Positions 41,226 through 49,638 of a stretch of DNA of 64,000 bases are shown here, piece by piece (positions within the stretch are counted from its first letter, which is position 1; each line of letters opens with the position of its first letter). Origin of the DNA: a bacterium. Lineage in GTDB: Bacteria; JAJVIF01. The translations under genes and the position numbers were made by a program. Below the pieces are notes generated by a model. That model made no database searches. It saw nothing but the letters and a program-made list of their open reading frames with translations, and was not told the DNA's origin. Location: assembly GCA_022072165.1 (NCBI GenBank), contig JAJVIF010000001.1, positions 1,143,353-1,207,352 of the forward strand. The letters run 5' to 3'.

Positions 41226-42485
41226 ATGGATGCTCGACGGGCACTTCTGCCATTGATCCCCCTCGCGCTGCTGCTCCTGCTGGGAGCGCAGTGCGGCAAA
41301 CCCAAAACCACCTATAAAGCGGAAGACTACGCTCCGGCCGACCGGGGTGATCTGGCGCTCATCGTGAAATCGACCGGCACCATTGAGCCGAAAGACATCA
41401 CGCGCCTGAAGTCGGAGGCTTCGGGGAAAATCCTCTCCCTCAACGCCGAGCCGGGGCAGCGGGTGACCGCTGGCGAGGTGATCGCGGTGCTCGATCAGTG
41501 GCGCTCCGAGCTCCAGCGGGACCGCACACAGGTACAGGTGGCCCAGGCCTCCCACAACCTCGCCGAACTGAAGCGCGGGGCCTCGGTGCAGCAGATTCGC
41601 AACGCCGAAACCGCGGTGGAGCAGGCACTCCTGCAACTCGACCAGGCAGAGCGGGAAGCCGAGCGACTGCAGCGTCTGTATGACCAGGGATTCGCGGCAG
41701 AGCGGGACCTGGAGCAGGCTGATCGGGCAGTGGAATCGGCGCACATCTCACTGAATAAAGCCCGGAAGGACCTGGAGCAGGTCCGGTTACAGGGGAATCC
41801 GGATGCCATCCGGAGTGCCGAACTGGCGCTCCAGCAGGCGCAGGTGCTGTTGCGTGAAGCGAATCGCGAGCTGGGCAACGCCGCACTGGCGAGTCCGATC
41901 ACCGGCACCATCCTGGAAAAATTTGTCTCCGAAGGCGACACCGTCATCGGGACGAACAACAGTTTCGGCGAGGGCACGACCCTGGTCACCCTCGCGGATC
42001 TCGCGTCCGTCCAGGTCCGGACGAGTGTCGATGAGGTCGACATCGGGCGGGTCGCGATTGGTCAGCAAGCCGAGGTCACCGTCGATTCGTACCCCGGTGA
42101 AACCTTTGCCGGTACCGTGACCAACATCTATCCGCAGGGTGTCCCCTCGGCCGGCGTCACCAGCTTTATCGTCATCGTCGATGTGCCTAACGATGCCGGC
42201 AAGCTCCTTGCCAACATGACCGCAACTGTCAATATCACCGCCCAGACCGTCACCAACGTGGTGCTGGTCCCCTTCGAGAGTATCCGCTCTGATAAACAGG
42301 GGAATCCCGTGGTTTTTGTGCCGGGTGAGGAGTTCGCACCGAAGGAACGTAGCGTCCAGTTAGGCGCGACCGACTTCGCGAAGGTCGAGATCATCCGGGG
42401 CCTGGAAGCCGGTGAGCAGGTGATGGTGACCAACCTGCCGCAGGAAGCCAAAGTCGCGCTGAACGCCGGAGCGGAGTTCGACTAG
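41226..42485 (+). CDS. MacA/HlyD-type periplasmic adaptor protein
   Basis: Predicted 419 residues. One N-terminal hydrophobic segment (A-L-L-P-L-I-P-L-A-L-L-L-L-L-G) anchors it in the inner membrane. The lipoyl domain halves are G-K-I-L-S-L-N-A-E-P-G-Q-R-V and L-A-S-P-I-T-G-T-I-L-E-K-F-V-S-E-G-D, split by a long helical hairpin (about 100-220, Q-V-Q-V-A-Q-A-S-H-N-L). The beta-barrel domain follows (V-D-V-D-E-V-D-I-G-type region). It links the permeases below to TolC. Start after AAAGGA. Confidence 0.92.
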   Translation: MDARRALLPLIPLALLLLLGAQCGKPKTTYKAEDYAPADRGDLALIVKSTGTIEPKDITRLKSEASGKILSLNAEPGQRVTAGEVIAVLDQWRSELQRDRTQVQVAQASHNLAELKRGASVQQIRNAETAVEQALLQLDQAEREAERLQRLYDQGFAAERDLEQADRAVESAHISLNKARKDLEQVRLQGNPDAIRSAELALQQAQVLLREANRELGNAALASPITGTILEKFVSEGDTVIGTNNSFGEGTTLVTLADLASVQVRTSVDEVDIGRVAIGQQAEVTVDSYPGETFAGTVTNIYPQGVPSAGVTSFIVIVDVPNDAGKLLANMTATVNITAQTVTNVVLVPFESIRSDKQGNPVVFVPGEEFAPKERSVQLGATDFAKVEIIRGLEAGEQVMVTNLPQEAKVALNAGAEFD

Positions 42486-42503
42486 CTCCGGGGGAGCCAC
42501 GCC

Positions 42504-43751
42504 GTGATCACCCTCTATCTCAACGCCGCGCGGATCGCCTTTCGCAACCTGTTTGTGAACAAGGTGCGATCGGCCCTCACATTGCTGGGGATGTTCATCG
42601 GCGTGATGGCTGTGATCTCCATCGTCTCGCTGGGCGAAGGAATCAAGGCGTATTTCGCGAAGGAGATCGGCGAGCTCGGGGCAGACCGGATGTTCGTGGT
42701 CCCGCAGCCGCCACAACGCGAGGGGGTCAACCGGGCGCTGATTCAGTCCCGGCCATTCAAGGTGGAGCAGATTAAAGCTCTGGAGCGGTCAGCCACCACT
42801 ATCGCCGAAATCGAAGCCAGCCCCAACTTCGTCCAGGTTACCTTCAAGTACGGCACCAACTCTTTTCCGGGACAAGTGGCGGGCGGTTCCGAACGGTATC
42901 TCCCGCTGAACAACTATGTCATAGCGAAAGGGCGCAACATGACCCGGGGCGAAGCCCTGGCGAGCGAGCGCGTGATCATCCTGGGGAATGAGGTGGCGAA
43001 AGAGATCTTCCCCGCTTATGAGGACCCCATTGGCAAGACCATCCGCGTTAATGAGCAGCCCTTTGTGGTCATCGGCGTGCTCAACCGCAAAGGGGCGACC
43101 GGCGGTGCGCCACAAATCGACAAGCAGGGAGTGGCCCCTACCGGCGCGGTCCTGAGCCGCATTACCGGCAACGATGAGCTCTTCTGGATCGACATGCGGA
43201 TCAAGCCCGGGGTCGAGATGAAAGACGCGGAAGCAGAAGTGACCGCCCTGCTCCGGAAAATTCGCCGCATTCCCGATCCCACCAAAGATGACTTCCAGAT
43301 GATCTTCCCGACCACCTTCCTGGAGTTCGGGAACACCTTCATCAATGTGCTGGTGACGGTCTTCGGGGTCATCAGCGCGATCTCGTTGCTGGTAGGCGGT
43401 ATCGGCATCAGCAACATCATGCTGGTTGCTGTGACCGAACGGACCCGGGAGATTGGGCTGCGCAAAGCGCTGGGGGCACCGCCGAGCGCGATCCTGAGCC
43501 AGTTCCTCATCGAGGCAGTCGTCCTCACCCTGACCGGCGGACTCCTCGGCATGGCGGGGGGCTACCTGGCGTCTTTCGGGCTGGTCCCAATCCTCCGGCA
43601 GTTCCTGGCGGACCAGTTCAATCCTTCTATTCCGGTGGCGGTCTCGATCGCGACGCTGGCCATCACGGCACTCATTGGCATTGCGTTCGGCATGGTCCCC
43701 GCCATTCGGGCCTCGAAGCTCGACCCCATCGAAGCGTTGCGGTACGAGTGA
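42504..43751 (+). CDS. FtsX/MacB-type ABC permease 1
   Basis: Predicted 415 residues, GTG start after GGGGGAG. Helix 1 (about 20-45), a periplasmic MacB-PCD domain of about 220 residues, then three helices in the last 140 residues, with L-V-G-G-I-G-I-S-N-I-M-L-V-A-V and T-E-R-T-R-E-I-G-L-R-K-A-L-G-A just after helix 2, which faces the ATPase. No ATPase domain is fused. The stop overlaps the next gene (GTGATGATG). Confidence 0.93.
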   Translation: MITLYLNAARIAFRNLFVNKVRSALTLLGMFIGVMAVISIVSLGEGIKAYFAKEIGELGADRMFVVPQPPQREGVNRALIQSRPFKVEQIKALERSATTIAEIEASPNFVQVTFKYGTNSFPGQVAGGSERYLPLNNYVIAKGRNMTRGEALASERVIILGNEVAKEIFPAYEDPIGKTIRVNEQPFVVIGVLNRKGATGGAPQIDKQGVAPTGAVLSRITGNDELFWIDMRIKPGVEMKDAEAEVTALLRKIRRIPDPTKDDFQMIFPTTFLEFGNTFINVLVTVFGVISAISLLVGGIGISNIMLVAVTERTREIGLRKALGAPPSAILSQFLIEAVVLTLTGGLLGMAGGYLASFGLVPILRQFLADQFNPSIPVAVSIATLAITALIGIAFGMVPAIRASKLDPIEALRYE

Positions 43752-44995
43752 TGATGCTAACCACCCTTCCCATCGCGGTCCGGCTCGCCGTTCAGAATCT
43801 CTGGCTGAACCGGGCGCGTAGCATCCTCACGACCATGGGGGTGTTCATCGGCGTAGCCGCGGTGGTCTGCATCATCAGTCTGGGGGAAGGGGTGAAGTCG
43901 TATTTCACCCGGGAGCTGGCGAAGTACGGCAGCGACACCATCTATCTGGTCCCCTTCGCGCCGAAGGTGGAAGGCAAAATCCGCAGCCGGCGTCCGGTCC
44001 CCTTTGACAACGACACCACCGCCGCCCTGCAGCGCTACGCCACCACGGTCTATGAGATCCAGCCCGGCCTCCAGAAGAGTGGGGTCGCCAAGCGGAATGA
44101 AAACAACTACGCCTGTTCGCTCTACGGCGGCACGCAGGACCTGTTGCGGGCCAACAACCTGACCCTTCGGAGTGGCCGGAATCTGACCCCCCTGGACATC
44201 AACGGTCGGGAACGGGTTGCGATCCTGGGGCACAAGGTCCGCAAGGCCCTCTTCGCGGAGTTCGAGGACCCGGTCGGGCAGACGGTTCGGTTTAACGGCC
44301 TGCCGTTTCTGGTCATCGGGACCCTGGAAGAAAAGGGGCAACTGGGGCAGTCTGAGGATGTCGATGGCGCGATCTACGCGCCGTACACCACGGTCCAGAC
44401 CTACGTCAACGGCGACGACAAGGTGCTGTACTACTACATGAAGATGAAGCCGGGTGTTACCCGGGAGATGGTGCAGCTCGACCTGCAGCCAATCCTGCGG
44501 GCCCAGCGCAAAATCACCGACCCCACCAAAGACAACTACCAATTTCTGGTCCTGGATGACTTTCTGGAGTTCAGCAACAATTTCCTGAACGTCCTGGTGG
44601 CAGTATTCGGCGCAGTCGCGGCGATCGCCCTGCTGGTGGGGGGAGTTGGGCTGATGAACATCATGCTGGTGGCGGTCGCGGAGCGGACCCGGGAGATCGG
44701 CCTGCGCAAAGCGCTGGGTGCTCCGGACCAGGCGATTCTGATCCAGTTCCTGACTGAGGCGGTCATCCTCACTGGGAGCGGCGGAGTCGGTGGCCTGCTC
44801 GCCGGATATGGCCTCGGGGCCGCACTCACACCCTTTCTCGAGCAGGCCTTTGGCAAAGGAGTCCGTCCGGAAGTCCCCTGGCTCTACGCCATCATCATTG
44901 TGCTGATTACCTGTGCCATCGGCATCATCTTCGGGGTCTACCCGGCGGCGAAGGCCAGCAAGATGGACCCCATTCGCGCCCTTCGCTTCGATTAG
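43748..44995 (+). CDS. FtsX/MacB-type ABC permease 2
   Basis: Predicted 415 residues from GTG 43748 (ATG 43751 or 43754 also possible); it overlaps the previous stop by 4 bases, implying coupled translation. Same layout as permease 1: helix 1, periplasmic domain, three C-terminal helices, with LVGGVGLMNIMLVAVAERTR and G-L-R-K-A-L-G-A-P. The periplasmic domain differs most. Its tail carries F-G-V-Y-P-A-A-K-A-S-K-M-D-P. Confidence 0.92.
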   Translation: MMMLTTLPIAVRLAVQNLWLNRARSILTTMGVFIGVAAVVCIISLGEGVKSYFTRELAKYGSDTIYLVPFAPKVEGKIRSRRPVPFDNDTTAALQRYATTVYEIQPGLQKSGVAKRNENNYACSLYGGTQDLLRANNLTLRSGRNLTPLDINGRERVAILGHKVRKALFAEFEDPVGQTVRFNGLPFLVIGTLEEKGQLGQSEDVDGAIYAPYTTVQTYVNGDDKVLYYYMKMKPGVTREMVQLDLQPILRAQRKITDPTKDNYQFLVLDDFLEFSNNFLNVLVAVFGAVAAIALLVGGVGLMNIMLVAVAERTREIGLRKALGAPDQAILIQFLTEAVILTGSGGVGGLLAGYGLGAALTPFLEQAFGKGVRPEVPWLYAIIIVLITCAIGIIFGVYPAAKASKMDPIRALRFD

Positions 44996-45021
44996 CTTGA
45001 TCGCAACCGGGAGGTGTCACG

Positions 45022-46266
45022 GTGCGAATCGACCTGCTCTTCCGGACCGCCTTCCTCGAAGCCCATCACCACCTGACGCATCAGCGTGCCCGGAGTTGGC
45101 TCACGATTCTCGGCATCGCCGTCGGGGTTGGTGCGGTCATTGCGATTGTCGGACTGGGGGCCGGGACCGAACGCCTGTTCCGGCAGGAGATGCTCTCATT
45201 TGGAACCAACCTCGGATTTGTGCTGCCGTATGCCCCGCAGATTCCCGGTCGGCCCCGGAGTACCGAGGTAGTCCCCTTCACCTACCGGGAGCTGGAAGCG
45301 CTCCGACAGCACGCCACCACCCTGGCCTCAGTGGAGCCGCACAGCCGGATGCGTGGACTGGCGAAAGTCGGCGGACGTCAGTATCCCTGCCAGCTCATTG
45401 GCACCTCGGCCTCGGCTTTTCGTATGTATCGCTACACGACCGTGCGGGGTCGGTTTTTCGGGGAAGCGGATGTCGCCGCCGGCAGCAGTGTCGCGGTGCT
45501 GGGTCCGAAGGTCTATCAGCAATTGTTCGAGCCCTGGGAAGATCCGGTCGGCCAGCGCCTTCGTTTCAATGAGGTTTCGCTGACCATCATCGGAGTCGCG
45601 GGAGATGGCAGCTTCTCAACAGCGCTCGATGAAGATATGGCGGTCTTTATCCCCCACACCACCTACCGGTCCCGCTTTACCCACAAAGACGCCATCACCT
45701 ATCTGCAACTGGAACTGCGCCCGGGCGTCACACTGGAAGCAGCGCGACAGGATGTCAGCCGTGTTCTGCGACCGTTACGCAAAATCACCGATCCCTCCCG
45801 GGACAACTTTCAGGTGCTGGACATGGCTTTCATGCTCAGCTTCGTGGAAGACATCCTGCGAGCGATTACCCTGGTCTTCGCGGTGGTCGCCGGGATCGCG
45901 CTGGTGGTGGGAGGGGTCGGGCTCATGAATGTGCTGCTGGTCTCGGTGGCACAACGGACCCGGGAAATCGGACTCCGCAAAGCCGCCGGTGCAACCGACT
46001 TCTCGATCCTGCTCCAGTTCATGACCGAGGCCCTGATCCTCACCACGACCGGCGGCATCCTGGGGATCCTCCTGGGCTGGAGCGCCAGCCTCCTCATCAT
46101 CCCGCTGACGGAGCCGACCCTGAATGTGCCTCTGGTGCCGGTGTTGTCGTGGCAGGCTATCGGCATCGCCTGGTTGGTCATGACTGGGGTCGGGTTGGCT
46201 TTCGGAATCTATCCGGCCTGGAGTGCCGCGAAGCTCGACCCCATCACTGCCATACAGTCCGGCTAG
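45022..46266 (+). CDS. FtsX/MacB-type ABC permease 3
   Basis: Predicted 414 residues, GTG start after GGGAGGTG. Same topology as the two preceding permeases but more divergent: the segment before helix 2 (M-A-F-M-L-S-F-V-E-D-I-L-R) lacks the F-L-E-F-x-N-x-F motif of permeases 1 and 2. The ATPase-facing loop AQRTREIGLRKAAGATD is kept. It is probably an alternative partner for the shared ATPase. Confidence 0.91.
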   Translation: MRIDLLFRTAFLEAHHHLTHQRARSWLTILGIAVGVGAVIAIVGLGAGTERLFRQEMLSFGTNLGFVLPYAPQIPGRPRSTEVVPFTYRELEALRQHATTLASVEPHSRMRGLAKVGGRQYPCQLIGTSASAFRMYRYTTVRGRFFGEADVAAGSSVAVLGPKVYQQLFEPWEDPVGQRLRFNEVSLTIIGVAGDGSFSTALDEDMAVFIPHTTYRSRFTHKDAITYLQLELRPGVTLEAARQDVSRVLRPLRKITDPSRDNFQVLDMAFMLSFVEDILRAITLVFAVVAGIALVVGGVGLMNVLLVSVAQRTREIGLRKAAGATDFSILLQFMTEALILTTTGGILGILLGWSASLLIIPLTEPTLNVPLVPVLSWQAIGIAWLVMTGVGLAFGIYPAWSAAKLDPITAIQSG

Positions 46267-46275
46267 AAACCTGTG

Positions 46276-46281
46276 CATAAT
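46276..46281 (+). promoter_or_regulatory. Possible internal -10 before the ABC ATPase gene
   Basis: CATAAT in the 63-base gap after permease 3. No clear -35. It might raise ATPase output relative to the permeases; otherwise it is chance. Confidence 0.3.
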
Positions 46282-46329
46282 GGCTCTGAAGAGGCCCGGC
46301 GACTGACCTGAAGGAGTGACAGCAGCCCC

Positions 46330-47121
46330 ATGGCAACCCGTGAACATCCCCTGATCGAAGTCCGGGACCTCCACAAGGTCTTCAAAATGGGTGAGCATGA
46401 GGTCCGTGCCCTGAACGGTGTGAGCTTCCAGATTTTCGAAGGCGAGATGGTTGCCATCATGGGCCCCTCAGGATCGGGGAAGTCGACCCTCATGAACATC
46501 CTGGGCTGCCTGGATCGCCCCACCAACGGGGCCTATTTTCTGAATGAGCGGGAAGTGTCGAGCCTCGGTGCCAATGCCCTGGCCCGGGTCCGGAACAAGG
46601 AAATTGGGTTCGTCTTCCAGTCCTTCAATCTGCTGGCCCGCACCAGCGCCCTGGAGAATGTCGAACTCCCACTGATCTACGCCGGGACTCCACATCGACG
46701 GAAACGGGCCATGGGAGCCCTGGAACGTGTGGGGCTCGGGGACCGGGTGCATCACAAACCGAACGAGCTTTCCGGTGGGCAGCAGCAGCGGGTCGCTATC
46801 GCCCGGGCGATTGTCAATGAGCCGACCATGATCCTCGCCGACGAGCCGACCGGCAACCTCGACACCCGGAACTCCTACGAAATCATGATGCTTTTCCAGG
46901 AGCTCAACGAACAGGGACGCACCATCGTCATCGTGACTCACGAACCGGACATCGCGAAAATGTGCAAGCGGGTCCTGCACTTCCGTGATGGTCTGCTGGA
47001 TCAGGACTACCAGGTCACGAGCCGGGTCCGGGCCTCCGACGCCCTGGAAGAGTGGAAAGCGCAGCGGGCCGCGGCCGATGCTGCCCAGGCGGAGCGGCAA
47101 GCCCTTGGCTCGACGGCCTGA
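46330..47121 (+). CDS. ABC transporter ATPase (MacB/LolD type)
   Basis: Predicted 263 residues. Walker [11 protein letters not shown]-loop V-F-Q-S-F-N-L-L-A, signature [14 protein letters not shown], Walker [12 protein letters not shown] and switch His in [15 protein letters not shown] are all intact. This clade powers MacB/LolCDE/FtsEX-like mechanotransmission. A C-terminal tail of about 30 residues is Ala/Gln-rich. The site GAAGGAG is 13 bases before ATG. It is the only ATPase for three permeases here. Confidence 0.95.
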   Translation: MATREHPLIEVRDLHKVFKMGEHEVRALNGVSFQIFEGEMVAIMGPSGSGKSTLMNILGCLDRPTNGAYFLNEREVSSLGANALARVRNKEIGFVFQSFNLLARTSALENVELPLIYAGTPHRRKRAMGALERVGLGDRVHHKPNELSGGQQQRVAIARAIVNEPTMILADEPTGNLDTRNSYEIMMLFQELNEQGRTIVIVTHEPDIAKMCKRVLHFRDGLLDQDYQVTSRVRASDALEEWKAQRAAADAAQAERQALGSTA

Positions 47122-47206
47122 GTCAGACTCCTCACTTCCCGTACCTGAGGATCTCGGTCCCGCCACTGATCCTGCCCTGCATCCAGAGCGGGAAGAGGAA
47201 GACCAG

Positions 47207-48064
47207 TTGCTGCGCCCGGAGGCCGGCCCGGACCTTGCCTTCCAATGGGATGTCCCGGGTCGCCTGCGAAAAATCGGATTGCTGGTTACTCATCCCCGAC
47301 AACTGGCAGCCGAACTCGTCGGTGCGCCGGACATCTTTACGCCGCTGATGCTGCTGACGATAGTCGGGGTGGGCTATATGCTCGCCTTCGGTGCGCAGCT
47401 GCATCCGATCATCAAGGCTGACATCACCCAGGTCTATGACCAGATCCCCGCAGCGCAGCTTTCGGATATGCAGCGGGAAGGCCTGCCGGAAGCCACCGCC
47501 ACGATGGTGCTCTGGTCGGTCGCGGCGATTGGCATCAACCACATCCTGCTGTGCGGGGTCTACGCCCTGGGGGTCTACTGGGTCGCGCGTTTTCTCAGAC
47601 TCGGTCCGCTGGGATATCCCCACTGGCTGAGCCTCATGGCCTTCGCGTGGCTCCCTCGTCCTCTCTACACACTTGGCGTTGATCTCACGCTGCTGCTGAG
47701 CCGTCACTACGACAGCTGGAATGCCCTCAAGGCGGATGCGTCGCATTGGTATCCCGGACTCCATCTCCTCCTGCCCGCCGAACTCCCCTTCGACCAGTAT
47801 TGGGGACTGGCGACCTACTACCTGCTGGGACCGATTGATCTCTTCCTGCTCCTGGCACTGGGCTTCACCTGGGTCGCCCTTCCTGTCGGGCTCATCGCCC
47901 GTCAGCATCACATCCGCTTTGTCATCGCGATTGGCCTGCTGTTTGTTCTGGCCAGCGCTACGATCCAGCGGGCGAAGATGCCGCCGGAAGCGCTGCAGGC
48001 CCTCACTCTGGAAACACGCCAGATCCTGCAGGAGGGGGGCCAGCCCCCCTCCCCCGGCCGCTAG
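47207..48064 (+). CDS. Yip1-like membrane protein
   Basis: Predicted 285 residues from TTG 47207, chosen because GGAAGAGGAAG precedes it; ATG 47078 in the same frame would overlap the ATPase gene. A soluble N-terminal segment of about 30 residues is followed by about five hydrophobic helices (about 45-65, 100-130, 140-165, 200-220 and 230-250) with the Yip1-like H-P-R-Q-L-A-A-E-L-V-G-A-P-D-I-F-T-P-L start. Similar in type to 37400-38254. Probably the last gene of the exporter operon. Its 3' end overlaps the next gene by 4 bases. Confidence 0.65.
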   Translation: MLRPEAGPDLAFQWDVPGRLRKIGLLVTHPRQLAAELVGAPDIFTPLMLLTIVGVGYMLAFGAQLHPIIKADITQVYDQIPAAQLSDMQREGLPEATATMVLWSVAAIGINHILLCGVYALGVYWVARFLRLGPLGYPHWLSLMAFAWLPRPLYTLGVDLTLLLSRHYDSWNALKADASHWYPGLHLLLPAELPFDQYWGLATYYLLGPIDLFLLLALGFTWVALPVGLIARQHHIRFVIAIGLLFVLASATIQRAKMPPEALQALTLETRQILQEGGQPPSPGR

Positions 48065-48297
48065 AGATCGAGCGACATCAGCTTGTTGAAGAGATCATCG
48101 CCCTTGCGGTACTTCGCCAGCTTCGGCATGAGTGACTTTGTGCCCCACGCCGCGAAGCCAGCAGGGTCCGCATCGGGAAAAGCATTCGCCTCGACGAGTT
48201 CAGCATAGAGCTGCTGATACAACTCGGCGATCGCGTCTTCCCGTCCCCGGTCATACGCCTTCATCTCGCCCTGTGTTTCGAAGCTGAAGCCCTTCAT
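48061..48297 (-). CDS. Small helical protein, unknown
   Basis: Predicted 78 residues from ATG 48297, after GGGGAGGG; a longer in-frame form would include the promoter. It is charged, helical and lacks membrane segments, with Y-Q-Q-L-Y-A-E-L-V-E-A-N-A and a Lys/Leu-rich C-terminus (L-A-K-Y-R-K-G-D-D-L-F-N-K-L). It may be a regulator or structural peptide. Tail-to-tail with the Yip1-like gene. No family recognised. Confidence 0.55.
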   Translation of the reverse strand: MKGFSFETQGEMKAYDRGREDAIAELYQQLYAELVEANAFPDADPAGFAAWGTKSLMPKLAKYRKGDDLFNKLMSLDL

Positions 48298-48340
48298 GGG
48301 ACGCCCTCCCCCGGACCGGAGTGACAGACTGCTGCACCGC

Positions 48341-49588
48341 CTATTGTACGGCGGCACTCTCGCTTCGGAGGCGAGCTTCCAGTCGTGGCAGCTGCACGAT
48401 CAGCACCAGTGCCACGAGTCCGAGGCAGACCGCGGCGAGATGAAATGGCAGTGCTGGGGTTCCGTGGTCATAGAGCCAGGGTCCCAAGTGCGCGGCGGGG
48501 ACGGTCATCAGGCTGGTGGAACCCCACACTGCGCCAAAAGCGATCCCCAGTCGTTCTTTGGGAATGCTCCGGGAAATCAGCGACCGGGCCGCTGGCTCGA
48601 AGAGCCCTCCGATGAGCCCCCAGAGTGCGAAAGCCAGGATGAGCCCGGCGAGATGTCCGGTCAGGGGAAAGAGAAGAAACCCCAATGCCCCGGCGATCAG
48701 CGCAAGGAGCATCGTCCTCAGTTCGCCGATACGATCGCCGAGCCAGCCTCCCAAGAGCATAGCTGGCATGCCTACCAGTCCCGAGACAGTGAACAGGAGG
48801 CCACGCATTCCGGCGTCCAGACCCCGGACTTCCTGCAGGAAGAGGGCACGCAGGTTGAAGGTGAGGTTGATCTGGAAATCGAGGCCGATGTCGATCAACA
48901 GCACAATCCCGAAGATGCCACCGATCAAAACGGAAGCATACAGGGCCGACATGTCGCGCAGGAAAATGCGCCAGCGTGGACGGGTCAGCGGCAGCGATTC
49001 GAAGCTCGCCAAACGAGTCCGCAGCCAGGTCGCACCGACAAAAAGCACCACGTTGATCCCCATCGCCGCCTTCCAGCCGAACTGGTAAATGATCCAGCCT
49101 CCCAGCGATGGCCCCAGGACCGCGACGATCTGAAACACACTGCTGGTGAGGCCGAAGGTCCGCCCGCGGATCGCCTCGGGGGTCAGTCGGGTGATGGCGG
49201 CATTGGCTGATGGCCCCACGAAACCGCTGCCCAGATTCACCAGCAGATACGCCACCAGTGCAGAGAGCCAGTTCCAGGAGAGAAAGAGCCCCGTAGCCCC
49301 ACAAAGTCCGATGATGGAACCGACTCCCAGCCCCCGAAAGTGACCGATGGCATCGCTGATCCAGCCTCCCAGGATGCGGACCACGGATCCAAACAGTGCC
49401 GAGACAAAGAAGAAGATGCTGAGTTGCGGCAGGGTCGCCTTCATCTCTTCGGTAAGAAAAACTGCCAGCTGGTCATAGAACATCGAGCCCCCCAGGTTCG
49501 CCAGAATGAACGCGAGCGTGATCTGCCGGACCGGGGCCGGGATCGTGCTCCAGGTAACCCGTTCGGATCCGGCAGGGGAGGGCTCCAT
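48341..49588 (-). CDS. MFS transporter
   Basis: Predicted 415 residues with about 12 hydrophobic helices. The MFS loop 2-3 motif is degenerate (G-G-W-I-S-D-A-I-G-H-F-R) and repeated in the second half (GGWLGDRIGELR), the typical two-fold arrangement. The substrate is unknown; such proteins often export drugs or metabolites. ATG 49588 lies 11 bases after its -10. It is divergent from the GT-C gene at 49639. Confidence 0.9.
   Translation of the reverse strand: MEPSPAGSERVTWSTIPAPVRQITLAFILANLGGSMFYDQLAVFLTEEMKATLPQLSIFFFVSALFGSVVRILGGWISDAIGHFRGLGVGSIIGLCGATGLFLSWNWLSALVAYLLVNLGSGFVGPSANAAITRLTPEAIRGRTFGLTSSVFQIVAVLGPSLGGWIIYQFGWKAAMGINVVLFVGATWLRTRLASFESLPLTRPRWRIFLRDMSALYASVLIGGIFGIVLLIDIGLDFQINLTFNLRALFLQEVRGLDAGMRGLLFTVSGLVGMPAMLLGGWLGDRIGELRTMLLALIAGALGFLLFPLTGHLAGLILAFALWGLIGGLFEPAARSLISRSIPKERLGIAFGAVWGSTSLMTVPAAHLGPWLYDHGTPALPFHLAAVCLGLVALVLIVQLPRLEARLRSESAAVQ
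48343..48348 (-). promoter_or_regulatory. -10 element of the small helical protein gene
   Basis: TACAAT overlaps the last codons of the MFS gene; leader about 40 bases with GGGGAGGG. Confidence 0.5.
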
Positions 49589-49599
49589 GAGGACCGGTG

Positions 49600-49627
49600 A
49601 GTGTACCGCTCCGGAGGGGGGTACTAT
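49600..49627. promoter_or_regulatory. Divergent -10 elements, near-leaderless
   Basis: Minus strand TACACT (49605-49600) is 11 bases before the MFS ATG. Plus strand TACTAT (49622-49627) is 11 bases before ATG 49639. Both leaders would be about 3-5 bases. Confidence 0.55.
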
Positions 49628-49638
49628 CGGGCCACAGC

